Position numbers and translations under genes: made by a program
Assembly: GCA_012522985.1 (NCBI GenBank)
Contig: JAAYJJ010000002.1
Coordinates: 1-7,633 of the forward strand
Origin: Aliarcobacter butzleri
GTDB taxonomy: Bacteria; Campylobacterota; Campylobacteria; Campylobacterales; Arcobacteraceae
Length of the DNA: 7,633 nt
Reading direction: 5' to 3'
The notes under the pieces: model-generated
What the model saw: the letters and a program-made list of their open reading frames with translations, nothing else
Told to the model about the DNA's origin: nothing
Databases searched by the model: none
Shown here: positions 5,901 through 7,633 of the stretch, in pieces
Layout: every line of letters starts with the position of its first letter
Numbering within the stretch: the stretch's first letter is position 1

Positions 5901-7079
5901 ATGCAGATCAAAAAATTAGCTCCTTTGGATAAGCAATACTTAGAATCAATAGGCTTTAGTTGGCATACTGATAGTGATGATAGTTCATATATAAGTGATG
6001 AGGTAATAGTTATAAGTGAAGATGAAGCAAATGCTTATTATGAAGCAACAAATGAGCTTTATGATATGTTTGTTGAAGCAGCTCAATATGTCATAGATAA
6101 TGATCTTTTTCATGATCTTAATATCCCTTTTAACCTAGTAGAGCTTATTAAAGAGTCATGGGAACATGATGTTCATTGGCATCTTTATTCTAGATTTGAT
6201 CTAGCAGGAGGTATTGATGGTAAGCCTATTAAACTACTAGAGTTTAACGCCGATACTCCAACGGCTCTTTTTGAGACAGCTATTATCCAGTGGGCTTTAC
6301 TAAAGAAAAACTCTTTAGATGAAACAAGTCAGTTTAACAATCTATATGAAGCTTTGAGTGATAACTTTAAAAGACTTATAACATTAGAAAGTGATGTAGA
6401 TAGGTTTGAAGAGTATTATCAAAACCTAGGATGGAAGATACTTTTTTCTTCTATTTCAACATCTAGTGAAGATATAAGCACTACTAAGCTACTTGAACAT
6501 ATTGCATCAAATGCAGGATTTAATACAGACTTTGAGTATATGGAAAATGTAGCTTTTAGTGATGATGGGATATTTAAAGGTGATGAACTTTTTGAGTTTT
6601 GGTTTAAGCTTATCCCATGGGAAAATATAGCTATAGAAGAGGGTGAATTAGCCTTACTTCTAACTGATATCATCAAAAACCAAAAAGCAATAGTACTAAA
6701 TCCAGCATATACTTTGATATTTCAATCAAAGGCTTTTATGAAAATACTTTGGGATTTATATCCAAATCATCCTCTTTTACTTGAAACCTCTTTTTCACCA
6801 CTAAGTGGCAAAAAACAAGTAGAAAAAAGAGCATTTGGAAGAGAGGGAGCCAATATCAAGATAATCAATGCTGATGGTTCTATAGATGTAGAAAATGGTG
6901 GTGAATATGATGGACATAAAGCTATTTATCAAGAGTATGTAGAGCTAAACAAAGATAGTGAAGGTAGATATTATCAAGCAGGGGTATTTTATGCTTATGA
7001 AGCTTGTGGACTTGGATTTAGAAGAGGGGATAAGATACTAAACAATATGTCAAAGTTTGTATCACATATGATTTCTTAG
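5901..7079 (+). CDS. Glutathionylspermidine-synthase-like ATP-grasp ligase (YgiC/YjfC type)
   Basis: ATP-grasp ligases of this family activate a carboxylate as an acyl phosphate and couple it to an amine; true glutathionylspermidine synthase joins the glycine of glutathione to spermidine. The 392-aa protein matches only the synthetase half; the N-terminal amidase domain of the bifunctional E. coli enzyme is absent, as in YgiC and YjfC. Visible motifs are LYSRFDLAG (95-103) and LLEFNADTPTALFE (112-125), whose R98, D100, E114 and N116 correspond to metal/substrate residues of the family. FGREGANI (312-319) and the closing GLGFRRGD with MSKF (about 370-386) also match. No signal peptide is present, so it is cytoplasmic. 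The ATG at 5901 is preferred; a GTG at 5895 overlapping the lipoprotein stop would add two residues. The natural substrate is not shown by sequence, and the name glutathionylspermidine synthase should be read as a family label only. Confidence 0.88.
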   Translation: MQIKKLAPLDKQYLESIGFSWHTDSDDSSYISDEVIVISEDEANAYYEATNELYDMFVEAAQYVIDNDLFHDLNIPFNLVELIKESWEHDVHWHLYSRFDLAGGIDGKPIKLLEFNADTPTALFETAIIQWALLKKNSLDETSQFNNLYEALSDNFKRLITLESDVDRFEEYYQNLGWKILFSSISTSSEDISTTKLLEHIASNAGFNTDFEYMENVAFSDDGIFKGDELFEFWFKLIPWENIAIEEGELALLLTDIIKNQKAIVLNPAYTLIFQSKAFMKILWDLYPNHPLLLETSFSPLSGKKQVEKRAFGREGANIKIINADGSIDVENGGEYDGHKAIYQEYVELNKDSEGRYYQAGVFYAYEACGLGFRRGDKILNNMSKFVSHMIS

Positions 7080-7164
7080 TTATTAGTTATTAGTGAGTTG
7101 TGAGTTGTGAGTTGTGAGTTGTGAGTTGTGAGTTGTGAGTTGTGAGTTGTGAGTTGTGAGTTGT
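7078..7164. repeat. Heptanucleotide tandem repeat array
   Basis: Twelve 7-bp units run in one unbroken register: AGTTATT at 7078 and 7085, the hybrid AGTGAGT at 7092, and nine perfect TGTGAGT from 7099 to 7161, with a partial TGT to 7164. In another phase this is ten perfect GAGTTGT copies (7095-7164). The array starts within the TAG stop codon (7077-7079) of the ligase gene. Because 7 is not a multiple of 3, each plus-strand frame meets a TGA within every three units, while the minus strand contains no stop codons. It resembles the short tandem heptamers known from cyanobacteria and other bacteria; function is unknown. Confidence 0.95.
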
Positions 7165-7170
7165 TTGGAA

Positions 7171-7188
7171 GTGACATTTCAATGTCAC
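7171..7188. repeat. Perfect palindromic hairpin after the heptamer array
   Basis: GTGACATT (7171-7178) is the exact reverse complement of AATGTCAC (7181-7188), which gives 8 bp with a 2-base spacer, or 7 bp with a 4-base TTCA loop. It lies between two convergent genes. It might help end transcription of the plus-strand operon, since CCATTTTA follows, but there is no proper T run. A protein-binding operator is an alternative. Confidence 0.6.
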
Positions 7189-7190
7189 CC

Positions 7191-7215
7191 ATTTTATGGC
7201 ATGAACCCATAAAAT
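7191..7215. terminator. Second stem-loop, possible bidirectional terminator
   Basis: ATTTTATGG (7191-7199) pairs with CCATAAAAT (7207-7215) around the 7-base loop CATGAAC. The stem is AT-rich with a GG/CC top. It is the last structure between the plus-strand operon and the minus-strand gene that stops at 7237, so a shared termination role is reasonable. The downstream TAGATTTTC is only a weak T tract on the plus strand, and there is none on the minus strand, so the assignment is tentative. Confidence 0.4.
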
Positions 7216-7236
7216 TAGATTTTCACACCACCAAAT

Positions 7237-7632
7237 TTAAACCACAAACTTAACCTCGCTTATAATACCAGCAGATCCATTTTCTTTTAGAAATATGGAG
7301 TTATTGGCAAGTTGTGCAGTTTGCTTATCCACACTTTGCTTATAACTAAATTCTGATGTTATATTGGCTAGATAGATAGCTCCTATACCAGCTTCAGCCA
7401 AGGAGATGATTTGATTATTTCCTGCTTCATCGATTTGCCATATTTTAAGATTATTAAAAATATAATCATTTTCATCTATCCAGTTGTTATTATCACTATC
7501 ATATGCTTTTAACTCTTCAAAACCTCTATCACTTTGTGGTCCAAAAAGCTCAGATCCATCATCTATAATACCGTTGTTGTTTTTATCTAGGGCTAAAAAT
7601 CCAGATCCGTTTTTAAGTAGAGGTATCTTATC
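7237..7632 (-). CDS. C-terminal part of an EF-hand-like calcium-binding protein (5' partial)
   Basis: On the minus strand a frame is open from the window edge down to TAA at 7239-7237, giving 131 visible residues; the start lies outside. The sequence begins DKIPLLKNGSGFLALDKN. It contains two calcium-loop motifs: DKNNNGIIDDGSELFG and, about 25 residues on, DSDNNNWIDEND, both with the alternating Asp/Asn, hydrophobic and Asp pattern of EF-hand or dockerin-like loops. FNNLKIW, AEAGIGAIYLAN and a terminal FLKENGSAGIISEVKF complete a C-terminal module I recognise from large hemolysin-type/RTX and VCBS-repeat bacterial surface proteins. No nonapeptide repeats follow the module here, so the protein ends with it. 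It is convergent with the ATP-grasp operon. The Ca-binding module is well supported, while the overall protein, its size and its secretion route are unknown. Confidence 0.82.
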   Translation of the reverse strand, partial: DKIPLLKNGSGFLALDKNNNGIIDDGSELFGPQSDRGFEELKAYDSDNNNWIDENDYIFNNLKIWQIDEAGNNQIISLAEAGIGAIYLANITSEFSYKQSVDKQTAQLANNSIFLKENGSAGIISEVKFVV

Positions 7633-7633
7633 A

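Noticed and set aside
5895..5903. GTG at 5895 as start of the ATP-grasp gene
   Set aside because: It is possible because it forms a GTGA overlap, but ATG 5901 is a stronger codon, sits five bases after the GGTGGG stretch, and loses only two residues with no family signature.
7078..7164. CRISPR array or clustered regulatory iterons
   Set aside because: Units are 7 bp with no spacers, so it is not CRISPR. There is no replication gene or AT-rich origin architecture nearby to support iterons.
7095..7632. Minus-strand calcium-binding gene continuing through the heptamers as a repeat peptide
   Set aside because: A TAA at 7239-7237 ends that frame before the palindromes and array.

Overview
This window looks like chromosomal DNA from a Campylobacterota (epsilonproteobacterial) species. 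It is AT-rich, and Ile ATA, Ser AGT and Arg AGA codons are frequent. It carries an UPF0323-type lipoprotein next to a glutathionylspermidine-synthase-like ATP-grasp gene, a pairing I recall from Campylobacter jejuni, and a rimO/tilS neighbourhood also typical of the phylum. The genus cannot be fixed from the sequence, and GC content was judged by eye.

Layout. (1) Positions 1-722 hold the 3' end of a large secreted RTX-type calcium-binding protein whose start lies outside the window. It ends in a strong hairpin, probably its terminator, that begins at the stop codon. (2) Positions 819-7079 hold six tightly packed plus-strand genes: rimO, an unrecognised coiled-coil protein gene, tilS, a Deg/HtrA protease gene, a UPF0323-type lipoprotein gene and a YgiC-like ATP-grasp ligase gene. 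Every junction is an overlap or a gap of about 10 bases or less, and Shine-Dalgarno sequences lie in the preceding gene or across its stop codon, so this is almost certainly one operon with translational coupling. Three of the six genes start with GTG or TTG. (3) Positions 7078-7164 hold a 7-bp tandem repeat beginning within the ligase stop codon, followed by two perfect palindromes (7171-7188 and 7191-7215). (4) Positions 7237-7632, minus strand, hold the 3' end of a second calcium-binding protein with EF-hand-like loops, absent from a simple ORF search because its start is outside the window.

Function. RimO and TilS act on the translation apparatus (ribosomal protein uS12 and tRNA-Ile2). 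HtrA and the lipoprotein act in the envelope. The ATP-grasp protein belongs to a family that forms amide bonds, and its obligate-looking neighbour is a lipoprotein with a glycine-zipper hydrophobic segment and a C-terminal Ser-Met-Gly-Gly tail. The most interesting hypothesis here is that this tail is the ligase's substrate. The operon sits between two genes for secreted Ca-binding proteins whose 3' ends both face it.
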